A stretch of 64,000 bases of DNA. Source: Bartonella queenslandensis. Its GTDB lineage: Bacteria > Pseudomonadota > Alphaproteobacteria > Rhizobiales > Rhizobiaceae. The notes beneath the pieces are model-generated. The model was not told the DNA's origin. It saw nothing but the letters and a program-made list of their open reading frames with translations, and searched no databases. Below, one piece after another: positions 1 through 8,962 of this stretch. Numbering within the stretch: position 1 is the first letter of the stretch; each line of letters opens with the position of its first letter. Both the position numbers and the translations under genes were made by a program. The stretch lies in the NCBI RefSeq assembly GCF_018155095.1, contig NZ_NAAI01000001.1, positions 248,001 to 312,000 on the forward strand. Reading direction: 5' to 3'.

Positions 1-138
1 ATCAACAGTGCTAAGACGTGTATAGAGATCTTCTGCCATGAGAGAGAGTAAAAAGTCATCCCCTTTTTTAGCTTTTTGGAAAGCACGTTTGCGGAATTGT
101 TCAATGCGGTTATGATCAAAAATTAAAGGATGAGACAT
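1..138 (-). CDS. SAM-dependent methyltransferase, N-terminal fragment (runs off window)
   Basis: Only the first 46 codons are inside the window, starting at ATG 138 and open to the left edge. The visible N-terminus (MSHPLIFDHNRIEQFRKRAF, then a basic stretch and LMAEDLYTRLSTVD) resembles the leader of the BioC/NDUFAF5-like methyltransferases that lie beside comF in many Rhizobiales. No SAM-binding motif is visible yet, so the call rests on this N-terminal pattern and on the neighbourhood. It is transcribed divergently from comF, with about 200 bp between the two starts. Confidence 0.55.
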   Translation of the reverse strand, partial: MSHPLIFDHNRIEQFRKRAFQKAKKGDDFLLSLMAEDLYTRLSTVD

Positions 139-335
139 ATTGTAGAACACTTTCGATCTATGAAAGAATATATCTTGAAAAGGTTCATGTTTATGCAAGC
201 TCTGTCAAGTTTATAATGTGAAAGAAAAACAAGTTTATAGGAGGTTAAGAGTTTTTAAAGAAATTAAATTTATAAATTGAGAGAATACAAAGGAACTTTT
301 GTTCTACGGGGAATTTGTAACAGCCTAAATTTATA

Positions 336-1121
336 ATGTTTTATTTTCGAGAAGCGGCTTTAAATAGCTGGGATATACTCAGTCAATTCGTTGAGTGCTT
401 TAAAACGATGCTTTATCCACCAATGTGTCCTGGATGTAAGCGAAATGTTTCTACTTATGGCACGATTTGCTCTGAATGTTGGAAAGACCTTCAATTTATC
501 ACGAAACCTTATTGTCCTGTTATGGGGACGCCTTTTGTTTGTGATATGGGGGATGGTTTTCTCAGTGGTGAAGCACTGCATAATTCTTACCCTTTTTCAC
601 GTGTTCGTTCCGCCATTGTTCATAAAGGGCTTGCACGCACTTTGGTAACGCGCTTAAAATACGGAGATCATATAGAATTGGCATCTTTTATGGCCAATTG
701 GATGATTTTTGCTGGGCGTGAGGTTATTGATGAGTGTGATGTTATTATTCCCATTCCATTGCATTTTCGTCGTTTTTGGGAGAGACGTTATAATCAATCT
801 GCTGAGCTTGCACGTTATATTGCAGCATCACAAAAAAAGCTTTTAAAACCAGGTTGGCTTGTTCGTTGTCGGCATACGCGTCCCCAGGTTAGTCTTTCTT
901 CGAGAGAGAGAAAAATTAACGTAAAAAATGCTTTTAAGGTTTCACATAAGGTTAAAAAATATCTCAAAGGATGTTCTGTTTTACTGATTGATGATGTATT
1001 TACAACGGGTGCAACAGTTACGGCAGCAGCATCTGCATTAAAATATGCAGGTGCACGACAGATTGATGTGCTAACATTTTCGCGTGTCCTTAAAGAAGAT
1101 TCTATTTTTCCTTCTTCTTAA
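336..1121 (+). CDS. comF: ComF family phosphoribosyltransferase-like protein
   Basis: A 261-residue protein with the ComF layout. An N-terminal zinc-ribbon has Cys31, Cys34, Cys45 and Cys48, and the C-terminal PRTase fold has the PRPP loop VLLIDDVFTTGAT near residue 215. ComF proteins are linked to DNA uptake in naturally competent bacteria, but in alphaproteobacteria the family is found without known competence and its reaction is unclear. The ATG at 336 has no strong ribosome binding site; a later ATG at 408 would still keep all four cysteines. grxC follows 49 bp downstream in the same direction, so the two may be co-transcribed. Confidence 0.85.
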   Translation: MFYFREAALNSWDILSQFVECFKTMLYPPMCPGCKRNVSTYGTICSECWKDLQFITKPYCPVMGTPFVCDMGDGFLSGEALHNSYPFSRVRSAIVHKGLARTLVTRLKYGDHIELASFMANWMIFAGREVIDECDVIIPIPLHFRRFWERRYNQSAELARYIAASQKKLLKPGWLVRCRHTRPQVSLSSRERKINVKNAFKVSHKVKKYLKGCSVLLIDDVFTTGATVTAAASALKYAGARQIDVLTFSRVLKEDSIFPSS

Positions 1122-1170
1122 GGGGAATTTAAAGTGATATTATTAAAAAAATACTTGGAGGATAATACTT

Positions 1171-1425
1171 ATGAAAGAGATAATCATTTATACACGCCCC
1201 GGTTGTCCTTATTGTACAAAAGCACGTGATTTGCTGGACAAAAAGGGTGTAAAATATACAGATATTGATGCTTCCACATCCCTTCGTCAAGAAATGGTAC
1301 AACGTGCGAATGGACGGAGTACATTTCCACAAATTTTTATAGGTGATTATCATGTTGGTGGTTGTGATGATCTTTATGCTTTAGAAGATGAGGGAAAACT
1401 CAATTCTTTATTGCAAAATCTATAA
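1171..1425 (+). CDS. grxC: Glutaredoxin 3
   Basis: An 84-residue single-domain glutaredoxin. The dithiol active site CPYC is at residues 12-15, after the beta strand EIIIYTRPG, and the glutathione-binding TFPQIFIG and GGCDDL segments follow, as in GrxC. It reduces disulfides and glutathione-mixed disulfides in the cytoplasm using glutathione. The length is normal for the family. A good Shine-Dalgarno (GGAGGA) lies 8-9 bases before ATG 1171. It sits between comF (same strand) and ubiG (convergent), an arrangement common in Rhizobiales. Confidence 0.95.
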   Translation: MKEIIIYTRPGCPYCTKARDLLDKKGVKYTDIDASTSLRQEMVQRANGRSTFPQIFIGDYHVGGCDDLYALEDEGKLNSLLQNL

Positions 1426-1445
1426 TTGCTGTAAATGATATCTCT

Positions 1446-2189
1446 TTAAGACCGTTTTGCGAGAAGGAGATAGTTAACATCCATGTCTTTTGAGCGATTC
1501 CAGCTGTCGTTTAATGGATTATAAGTAATACCGATCTCATCAATGACAGTCAGAGCGTTTTTTGATAAGAAATTTTTAAGTTCGTGAGGTTTTAAGAATT
1601 TTTTATAATCATGGGTTCCTTTTGGTAGCCAACGGAGGATATATTCAGCACCTATAATAGCAAGCCCCCATGCTTTCCACGTGCGGTTGAGTGTTGCAAC
1701 AAACATCAACCCTCGTGGTTTCAGCATTTTTGCTGTCGCTTTTATGAAGAGATTAACGTCAGCGACATGTTCAACAACTTCCATATTAAGAATGATATCA
1801 AATTTTTCCCCTTCATTAGCGAGTGCTTCTGCCGTGGTTGTGCGATAATCAATTGAAAGGTTACTTTGGGCAGCATGGATTTTTGCGACTTCAATATTCG
1901 TTTGTGCTGCATCAACGCCTACAACTATAGCGCCAAGACGTGCCATTGGTTCACATAACAAGCCCCCCCCACAGCCAATATCAAGAATTTTCAAATTATC
2001 AAAAGGCCTCAGTGAAACAGGGTCACGATTAAATTCTAAACAGATTTTTTCTCTAATGTAAGCAAGACGTGTTGGATTAAATTGGTGAAGAGGTCGAAAT
2101 TTCCCTTGTGGATTCCACCATTCTGTAGCGATACGTGAAAAATGATCAATTTCATTTTGATCAACAGTTGTTCGTGTTTTATCTATCAT
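1446..2189 (-). CDS. ubiG: Ubiquinone biosynthesis O-methyltransferase UbiG
   Basis: A 247-residue class I SAM methyltransferase. The SAM loop [11 protein letters not shown] is near residue 68, the post-I acidic residue is in VVGVDAA, and the UbiG-type start ([22 protein letters not shown]) and end ([11 protein letters not shown]) are present. It performs both O-methylations in ubiquinone synthesis. AAGGAAAG precedes the ATG at 2189. It converges on grxC with only 20 bp between the stops, and it is divergent from lysC. With ubiA and a polyprenyl diphosphate synthase also in this window, the ubiquinone route is well represented. Confidence 0.95.
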   Translation of the reverse strand: MIDKTRTTVDQNEIDHFSRIATEWWNPQGKFRPLHQFNPTRLAYIREKICLEFNRDPVSLRPFDNLKILDIGCGGGLLCEPMARLGAIVVGVDAAQTNIEVAKIHAAQSNLSIDYRTTTAEALANEGEKFDIILNMEVVEHVADVNLFIKATAKMLKPRGLMFVATLNRTWKAWGLAIIGAEYILRWLPKGTHDYKKFLKPHELKNFLSKNALTVIDEIGITYNPLNDSWNRSKDMDVNYLLLAKRS

Positions 2190-2378
2190 GGTGCTTTCCT
2201 TTTATTTAAAATGATCAAGGCCAGGAGATTTTATACAAAGTCAAGAAAAATTAATATAATCATAATGAAACTTGCACAAATGATAGATATTCGCTATGTC
2301 GAGAAAACAGTTAGTGGATAGAGCATCTTATTCTCATTATCGCTTGAGATAAGAGATGTAAAGGTAAGAGTGTTATTA

Positions 2379-3635
2379 ATGGCGCGCATTGTCATGAAAT
2401 TTGGTGGAACGTCTGTAGCAAACATTGAATGTATTCATAATGTTGCACGGCATGTCAAAAGAGAGGTTGATGCAGGCAATGAGGTTGCTGTTGTTGTCTC
2501 TGCGATGGCGGGTAAAACCAATGAGCTTGTCCAGTGGACGTGTGATGCTTCGCCTATCCATAGAGATGCTCGTGAATATGATGTTGTCGTTGCTTCTGGT
2601 GAACAGGTCACTTCAGGTTTGCTGGCTTTGACACTTCAAACAATGGGGATCAATGCACGTTCATGGCTTGGTTGGCAGATCCCTATTCACACAGACAATG
2701 CGCATGGACGTGCGCGCATTACGGATATTGATGGGTCTTTTTTAATAAAGTGTTTTCAGGAAGGTCAGGTTGCTGTTATTGCTGGTTTTCAGGGATTAGC
2801 TCCGGATAATCGGGTTTCTACCTTAGGACGTGGGGGATCAGATACCAGTGCTGTCGCTATAGCAGCAGCTGTACAAGCTGATCGCTGTGATATTTATACG
2901 GATGTGGATGGTGTTTATACAACGGATCCACGTATAGAACCAAAAGCGCGCCGTTTACCAAAAGTAGCTTTTGAAGAAATGCTAGAGATGGCTTCTCTTG
3001 GGGCAAAAGTTTTACAGGTTCGTTCTGTTGAATTGGCAATGGTTCATAAGGTTCGTACCTTTGTACGTTCAAGTTTTGAGGATCCTGATGCATTAGACAT
3101 GGGCGATCCAATGAACTCTTCTGGAACACTTATTTGCGATGAGGATGAAATTGTGGAACAACAAAATGTAACTGGTATTGCTTTTGCTAAGGATGAAGCA
3201 CAAATTTCGCTGCGTCGACTTGCTGATCGTCCAGGGATTTCGGCAGCAATTTTTGGTCCTTTAGCTGAAGAGTGCATTAATGTTGATATGATTGTGCAAA
3301 ATATTTCTGAAGATGGCTCAAAAACGGATATGACTTTTACTGTACCATCAGCAGATGTAGAAAAAGCCGTTGCACTTCTTGAGAAAAATCGCAAAGAAAT
3401 TGGATTTGATGTTCTCCAATTTGAAAGCGATCTTGCAAAAATATCTGTGATTGGTATTGGAATGCGCAGCCATGCAGGTGTTGCGGCTACAGCTTTTAAA
3501 GCTTTGGCTGAAAAAGGTATTAATATTCAAGCAATCACGACTTCCGAGATTAAGATTTCTGTTTTGATTGATAGTGCTTACACTGAACTTGCAGTTAGAA
3601 CATTACATGCTGTTTATGGACTGGATAAGGGTTAA
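2379..3635 (+). CDS. lysC: Aspartate kinase
   Basis: A 418-residue protein that phosphorylates L-aspartate, the first step to lysine, threonine, methionine and diaminopimelate. The kinase domain (about 1-250) begins with the KFGGTS motif and contains TLGRGGSDTSAV. Two ACT domains (about 265-340 and 345-415) bind regulatory amino acids, as in class II aspartokinases. ATG 2379 is chosen because AAGGTAAG lies upstream; a GTG at 2370 is in frame but overlaps the spacing region. The gene is monocistronic here, with a long gene-poor stretch downstream. Confidence 0.95.
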   Translation: MARIVMKFGGTSVANIECIHNVARHVKREVDAGNEVAVVVSAMAGKTNELVQWTCDASPIHRDAREYDVVVASGEQVTSGLLALTLQTMGINARSWLGWQIPIHTDNAHGRARITDIDGSFLIKCFQEGQVAVIAGFQGLAPDNRVSTLGRGGSDTSAVAIAAAVQADRCDIYTDVDGVYTTDPRIEPKARRLPKVAFEEMLEMASLGAKVLQVRSVELAMVHKVRTFVRSSFEDPDALDMGDPMNSSGTLICDEDEIVEQQNVTGIAFAKDEAQISLRRLADRPGISAAIFGPLAEECINVDMIVQNISEDGSKTDMTFTVPSADVEKAVALLEKNRKEIGFDVLQFESDLAKISVIGIGMRSHAGVAATAFKALAEKGINIQAITTSEIKISVLIDSAYTELAVRTLHAVYGLDKG

Positions 3636-4186
3636 GTATTTTTAAACTCTCAATTTCAAGAACGTAAAGTTTTAATATGTATGAATGATTTTCTTTATAA
3701 GCATAATTTATACGGTGAAATTTTTTCATTAAAGATTTCCTTATGATGAAGCAAAAAACTGTTTGCCTGCATATCACCAACACGATTGGCGTAGGAATAA
3801 AAACTATTTAAGAGACAACATAAAATACTTATTATAAATCGTTTCGTTATAAGATAAAGGGAAAGGAGAATTGTCTACAATAGTTTTTTTTAAGAGAAGA
3901 AGAATGCATATATGTGTATGTTATGAGAATGGGAATTCAGAATCAATATCATAGAGCTTGCACAATTTGCTTTTTAGTCGGCTAAAAATTAAAAATATTA
4001 TCCTAGTCGTAAATAGTTTATAAAAACCTCAAGCTCTCATGCTGAAAGGGAGAGTATTATTGGTATCATACCTATGATATCAATAGATAAAATGCCCTCT
4101 CTCTCAATAAGAAGATTTTAGATGTGAAACGACATAAATTATATGGATGGAGAAAAATGTATCTTCATCAAGATATATATAATTCC
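3636..4186. other. Gene-free stretch after lysC
   Basis: About 550 bp with no supported gene and stops in every frame. The only clear structure is the inverted repeat at 4048-4101, annotated separately. A rho-independent terminator for lysC was not recognised. Confidence 0.6.
4048..4101. repeat. Long imperfect inverted repeat upstream of the kinase pseudogene
   Basis: An inner stem pairs TTGGTATCATA (4060-4070) with TATGATATCAA (4073-4083), 10 of 11 positions, around a 2-base centre. An outer arm pairs GGGAGAG (4048-4054) with CTCTCCC-like sequence (4095-4101), with unpaired bases between. It could be a large hairpin, a protein-binding site or a small mobile-element remnant. It has no T-run typical of a terminator. 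Confidence 0.45.
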
Positions 4187-4819
4187 ATGTGATCTTTGAA
4201 GCAATATTCTGGTTCTTTTGTTGCTCTATGTGGATTTGATGGGAGTGGGAAGAGCAGCACTCAAGCACAAGAGATTTTTCGCTATTGGGCGCAAGAAAAA
4301 CATATAATACAAACTTTTCAACTCAGTCATTGGTATAGCAATAATCAAGAGGTTAGAGATTATTGAGAGAGTGGAAAATCAATTGATCTATTGCTTTTAG
4401 CACTCTAAGCCACAACAGATAGACGAAAACATACGCTTGAATTTATCACACCTTCTTTAATTTCATCGCAAAATTTATTCATCAGTGATCAATATATTCA
4501 TTGCAGTCTTGCTTATTTTTATACTCGAGGGTTGTCACTTGAAAGTGTGATTAATTTAAATCAATTTGTTCCAAGACCTTGTATCATATTTTATCGTTAT
4601 TTTCCGTCTGCTGCTATTATCGAACGATTGCCAAAAAGGAACGGTTTAGTTTTAAAATACAAAGAGAAATTCTCATTTATTGAAAAAGTTTATCAAGTAT
4701 ATCAAATTTTATCAGAAGTAGACGAATGATTTATCGTCATTGATGGAACGGCTTCTGTTTCTTCAATTCATAATCAAATACGATACCATATAGACAAGGC
4801 TTGTTTTAACGATAAATAA
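4187..4819 (+). pseudogene. Thymidylate kinase-like P-loop kinase, disrupted by nonsense codons
   Basis: One continuous frame of 211 codons reads as a dTMP-kinase-like protein broken by TGA at 4190, TGA at 4364, TAA at 4406 and TGA at 4727, with a final TAA at 4817. Recognisable parts are the Walker A region FVALCGFDGSGKSSTQ near residue 10; FISDQYIHCSLAYFYTRGL, matching the family's DRYxxSxxAYQ region; and a PRPCIIFYRYFPSAAIIERL segment resembling the strand and helix after it. There are no frameshifts, only stop codons, which suggests fairly recent decay. The length is that of an intact dTMP kinase. The true housekeeping tmk is expected elsewhere. A functional readthrough protein seems very unlikely with four internal stops. 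Confidence 0.75.
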
Positions 4820-5391
4820 AATACCCCCATTGATGAGTACATTGAAAAATTTATCTATGATCTCTTCTCCTTTGTGACCTCATTGATTTTACATCGAGAG
4901 TTTTAAAGGTCAGTCCACGATAATTTAAGAGTTTTGGAAAAATATTTTATATCTTAATATTTTAATGAGGCGACCGGTGATCATTAAACGACAACGCATT
5001 TTTTAAAAGTTTGGAAAAGGACAGTTATTTAAAAAAGTGATCAAGTTCTGCTATGATAATGATATTTTTATTCTCTTGAAATATTCATATGATGATATAA
5101 GAACGACCTGTAGAGCTATGCACAAGTATATTTGAATACAGAGAATAAGTTAAGGATAGAGGCTATAATAACAGCAACTCTTTTTGAGGTTTAATGTTTT
5201 TTTGCCTGTAGTAAATGAAACAACAACAGGCAATTCTTAACGTTTTTATGGGGATTTTCAAATCGTTCATTTAGCCGAAATGAATATAAGATAAAAATAT
5301 CTTAGCCAGCAGATACACCTGTTTCAAGAACTGTAGATAAAATCTTGACTATGCTAAAAGATCAGTCCAATAAAGTAGATGATTGTTTGGT
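4820..5391. other. Gene-free stretch between the kinase pseudogene and nhaA
   Basis: About 570 bp without a supported gene. An 8-bp inverted repeat (TTGCCTGT 5202-5209, ACAGGCAA 5226-5233, 16-base loop) lies about 160 bp past the nhaA stop. It lacks a downstream T-run on the nhaA strand, so it is only a weak terminator candidate. Confidence 0.5.
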
Positions 5392-6753
5392 TTATTCGGA
5401 ATTATGAGAAACGTTTTTATTGCGCTTAATATAAATAAGTCCATACCCAAGTCCGATAAAAGCAGATAAACCAGAGCCACAAAGGACCCCAATTTTTGCA
5501 GCATCAAGCAGGATAATATCTTTAAAGGCAAGCATTGAAACAAAGATAGACATTGTAAATCCAATTCCTGCTAAGAATCCAATGAGTAAAATACCCGCCC
5601 ATGTCATATGAGGAGGGAGACGGCATAGTCCTGATTTTACAGCTAGATAACTGGCTGTGATAATGCCAAGGGGCTTACCAACGAAAAGACCAATGATAAC
5701 ACCAAGAACAATTAAGAATGATTTGTCAGAAGAAAGATCAAAGTTTGCAAAACTTACTCCTGCATTTGCAAAGGCAAAAATCGGCATGATACCGTATGCA
5801 ACCCATGGATGCAGCGCTTTTTGAATGCGCGTTACTGGCGCAATCATGGCCCGTTGTCCTTTGCGCATTTTTTTCAATGCGGTTGAAATGTGATGGAGAT
5901 CTGTTTTTGCGTTTTTTTCTTGGAGAATGTGCATAGCGTTGCTGAGCATGGTGAGTGGCGCTACAAGAGTGCGTGTAGGAAAAACGGGAGTCATCATACC
6001 TAAGATGACACCAGCAAGTGATGGATGAACGCCTGTTACCATTAATCCCCACCAGATAATTGCACCAGGTAAAATGTACAGCCATGCTGATGCAAGTCCG
6101 ATCCATTGAAAAAAGAGTACCAGAGCAATACCTGCACCTGCAATCAATAAACCACTAGGGTCAATGTTTGTTGAGTAGAAAAAAGCAATAATAAGAACAG
6201 CAATAATATCATCAATGATGGCTAATGATAGAAGAATGACATGAAGATTAGAAGGAATTTTTTTCCCAAGAAGAGCTAGAATACCAAGAGCAAAGGCAAT
6301 ATCTGTCGCTGTTGGCACAGCCCAACCGTGGATATGTCCCTCGTTAAAGTTAAAGATGAAATAAATAATTGCAGGGACACAAACGCCCCCTATTGCCGCA
6401 ACAATCGGTAAAATTGCTTGTTTAAAATCGGCAAGAGCACCTTCATGAATTTCGCGTCGAATTTCCATTCCTGCGACGAGAAAGAAAATAGTCATAAGAG
6501 CATCATTAACCCAGAAATGTAAATCCCATGAAAGAGTGAAATGACCCAAATTAAAACCAAGCGGTGTATGCCAAAAAGCTTCATAGAGAGCAGCATATTT
6601 AGAATTGGCAAAAATGAGTGCAGAAGCAGCAGCTAATAAAAGAACAATGCCACTAAGAGCTTCAATATGGAGAAAACGCTCGATAGCAGAAAGCGCTTGA
6701 TTGGTGACACGAGAAGCGCGATTAGGCAAGCGATTTGAAGATAAATCAGACAT
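5392..6753 (-). CDS. nhaA: Na+/H+ antiporter NhaA
   Basis: A 453-residue inner-membrane protein that exchanges external protons for cytoplasmic Na+ in pH and salt homeostasis. Family hallmarks are the paired aspartates in LSLAIIDDIIAVLII (the ion-binding Asp pair), PTATDIAFALGIL just before them, and LAGIGFTMSIFVSMLAF near the C-terminus; about a dozen hydrophobic segments are seen. It is longer than the E. coli protein, mainly because of an insertion of about 40 residues with basic sequence around residue 290. The ATG at 6753 is preferred because GGAG lies 6 bases upstream; the in-frame TTG at 6765 overlaps that site. Confidence 0.95.
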   Translation of the reverse strand: MSDLSSNRLPNRASRVTNQALSAIERFLHIEALSGIVLLLAAASALIFANSKYAALYEAFWHTPLGFNLGHFTLSWDLHFWVNDALMTIFFLVAGMEIRREIHEGALADFKQAILPIVAAIGGVCVPAIIYFIFNFNEGHIHGWAVPTATDIAFALGILALLGKKIPSNLHVILLSLAIIDDIIAVLIIAFFYSTNIDPSGLLIAGAGIALVLFFQWIGLASAWLYILPGAIIWWGLMVTGVHPSLAGVILGMMTPVFPTRTLVAPLTMLSNAMHILQEKNAKTDLHHISTALKKMRKGQRAMIAPVTRIQKALHPWVAYGIMPIFAFANAGVSFANFDLSSDKSFLIVLGVIIGLFVGKPLGIITASYLAVKSGLCRLPPHMTWAGILLIGFLAGIGFTMSIFVSMLAFKDIILLDAAKIGVLCGSGLSAFIGLGYGLIYIKRNKNVSHNSE

Positions 6754-6901
6754 AAATAACTCCAACTATCGACAATTTTACGATTCTATATTCTCTGTGT
6801 AAATAACACTACCACGATGCTGTGTGTATCATATAAAAGCAAAAAGAGGAATAAAGTTCTTAATTTATAGACAAGATCATCATGTTTAAAGCACGATATG
6901 T

Positions 6902-8608
6902 TCAAGGCGATGCTTCATTTCTAATTGCGAGGTCTACTTTGTTTAAAGCCTTGGATAGATCATTTTGTAGAGCAGATTCGAGGTCAACCATTGTGAGCCC
7001 TTTATTATCTTTTGCTTTAATTTTAACGATCAATGTTTTTGGATTTTTAGCAAATTCACCTAAGGATTTTGAAATTTTTTCTGCTTCGTCATGATTTTTT
7101 AGCAGCATTTTGGGGGTTTTCGTCATCATTAAATAGAAATCATCATAGAGTTCCTTTTTAAGATCATGTTGGCTGTCATCAAGGCTTTTCGCAAGATAAG
7201 AAAAAAGCTTATCAATGAAACCTGCATCCTTATATCGTATATCAATTTCATTAATGCCAATGTTTTGAGAAGCAGCAATCATGACATTTTGTTGACCAGA
7301 AAAAAGCCCTTCATCAACATCAATAACCTTAGCCGATACATTCCCAGATCCAACATCTTTCATATTGAAAGACATTGTATCAAGAAAGAGTATATGTTTT
7401 TTTTCATCATAAGAAATATCAAGTTTTCCTGAAATATCAAAGCGCTCAAAGTTCAGATTTTTGAGGAACTCTAAGTCTTTTTCATTCATTTTTTTAGGCA
7501 AAACGGAAAGGTTATTGAGAGAAAGGAAAAGCTTTTTGGGGATAGGGTGTTTCCACAAGCTTGGTTTAAATTGGAATGATTCGAGAGATGCTTTCAATGA
7601 TGGAATATCAACGATGACATTATCGATTTTGGCATCAGCAGAGGTAATGGCGAGCAGTATGTTTAGAAGGAGACCATTTTGTGCTACTTTTTCTGCGACT
7701 TTATTATTTTCTTTTCTTGCATTAAGATAAGCTTTGACCAATTTTTCAGGAGCTTGTTCAAGCGGTTTCATCTTTAGACCAGATGTTTTAAATTGGGCAA
7801 GGGAGAAGGAGCTATTTTTTTCTGCTTCTTCAAAAATATCAACATTTATATTGTTCAGAAGAATAGGACCAGTAACGGTTTTTCCTTGATTGAGAGCGTT
7901 ATTTTTTCCGAAAATGATAGAATAGGCATAATTGATGTCGATATCTTGGGCTTTTATTGTATCACTTTTAGCCATCAGCTGCATTTGTTTATCACCATTG
8001 ACTGCAACTGTTTTAAGATCCATATTTTTGATACTAACAGAACGAATATGGCCTTTTTTAAAGTCAAAAAGCTGAAAATCTTTGACTTCAACCGTTTCTG
8101 CTCGTTTGTTTTTATTTCCTATAGAAAGTTGTATATTGGGAGCACTCATTGAGGCAAGCTCAATACGCATCATTGTCTGTAAAAGATGCGATGTGATTGT
8201 TCTATCTTTGTCTTTTAAGGATATACCTTTAAGAGAAATTTGGGGAATTTTTACGTGAATATTATTATGCTTTAAGTCAACATTATAAAATGTAAAAGTT
8301 CCAGGAATAAAAGAAAAAGGAGGACGAGCAGAAATGGCACCAATTTTAAGTGATGTATCGGCTGGAACGGGGAGTGTAACGTTCTTTAAATTGACTTTAC
8401 CTAGAATACTGACTTCAGCTGTTTCTGCTTTTATAGCACGACGGGCTATCTCTTGTTTTACAAAACTGTCAAGATAAGGTTTTGCAATATAAAATCCCCC
8501 AACACCGATCATTGCCAAGATAGCAACAAATCCAATAATGCAAGTGAGCCAATATTTTAGGTTATTTTGATACCCACTATTAAGATTGACCATTCTTTCT
8601 TCTTTCAT
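6902..8608 (-). CDS. Membrane-anchored protein of unknown function
   Basis: A 568-residue protein not recognised by function. It has a short cytoplasmic N-terminus, one transmembrane segment (about residues 20-43, LTCIIGFVAILAMIGVGGFY) and a long periplasmic part. That part is rich in repeated patterns of the type V-x-N-V-x-L and I-x-x-K-x-I-x-A-x-D, which suggest extended beta structure like the AsmA/TamB group of envelope proteins; this is an inference from pattern only. A basic, helical C-terminus follows. The ATG at 8608 has AAAGAG upstream; GTG 8617 and ATG 8593 are alternatives. It is divergent from the SLC13 transporter gene. Confidence 0.8.
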   Translation of the reverse strand: MKEERMVNLNSGYQNNLKYWLTCIIGFVAILAMIGVGGFYIAKPYLDSFVKQEIARRAIKAETAEVSILGKVNLKNVTLPVPADTSLKIGAISARPPFSFIPGTFTFYNVDLKHNNIHVKIPQISLKGISLKDKDRTITSHLLQTMMRIELASMSAPNIQLSIGNKNKRAETVEVKDFQLFDFKKGHIRSVSIKNMDLKTVAVNGDKQMQLMAKSDTIKAQDIDINYAYSIIFGKNNALNQGKTVTGPILLNNINVDIFEEAEKNSSFSLAQFKTSGLKMKPLEQAPEKLVKAYLNARKENNKVAEKVAQNGLLLNILLAITSADAKIDNVIVDIPSLKASLESFQFKPSLWKHPIPKKLFLSLNNLSVLPKKMNEKDLEFLKNLNFERFDISGKLDISYDEKKHILFLDTMSFNMKDVGSGNVSAKVIDVDEGLFSGQQNVMIAASQNIGINEIDIRYKDAGFIDKLFSYLAKSLDDSQHDLKKELYDDFYLMMTKTPKMLLKNHDEAEKISKSLGEFAKNPKTLIVKIKAKDNKGLTMVDLESALQNDLSKALNKVDLAIRNEASP

Positions 8609-8962
8609 TTTTATCACTCTTTAAATTGAGAGTGAAGATAAACTTTTTTAAGCAATGACAAAGGTTAAAATATAGCGTGTACCAGTTTCAACAGTCATCT
8701 GTCCTCTATATTAGAGTTATTCTCATCTTTTTTGCAATATCGCTTTATCAACTTTTATCGATTTTCTTTGGATTCAGCACGTTATAGAAAAATACGCACA
8801 ATGAAGGAAAGATAAGTTTATGCGCCTCATATTTTTTATCACTTTAAATTATCTTAAAATATTCCTATGTCTGCTTTTATCTTTCTGCTGTTTATAGGAA
8901 TATTTAAAACATATAAAAAGGTGTTTTTGTTCATTATAATTTAATGGGGAGAGGTGAGTATT
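8609..8962. other. Divergent intergenic region
   Basis: About 350 bp between the starts of the unknown membrane protein (minus) and the SLC13 transporter (plus), so promoters for both should lie here. A TATAAT at 8935-8940 has no convincing -35 partner. Nothing else is recognised. Confidence 0.4.

Noticed and set aside
3044-3394. 116-codon open frame antisense to lysC
   Set aside because: Serine-rich shadow of the ACT-domain region; no start signals.
5202-5233. Hairpin TTGCCTGT/ACAGGCAA as an nhaA terminator
   Set aside because: It is about 160 bp from the stop, has a 16-base loop and is followed by A rather than T on the nhaA strand.
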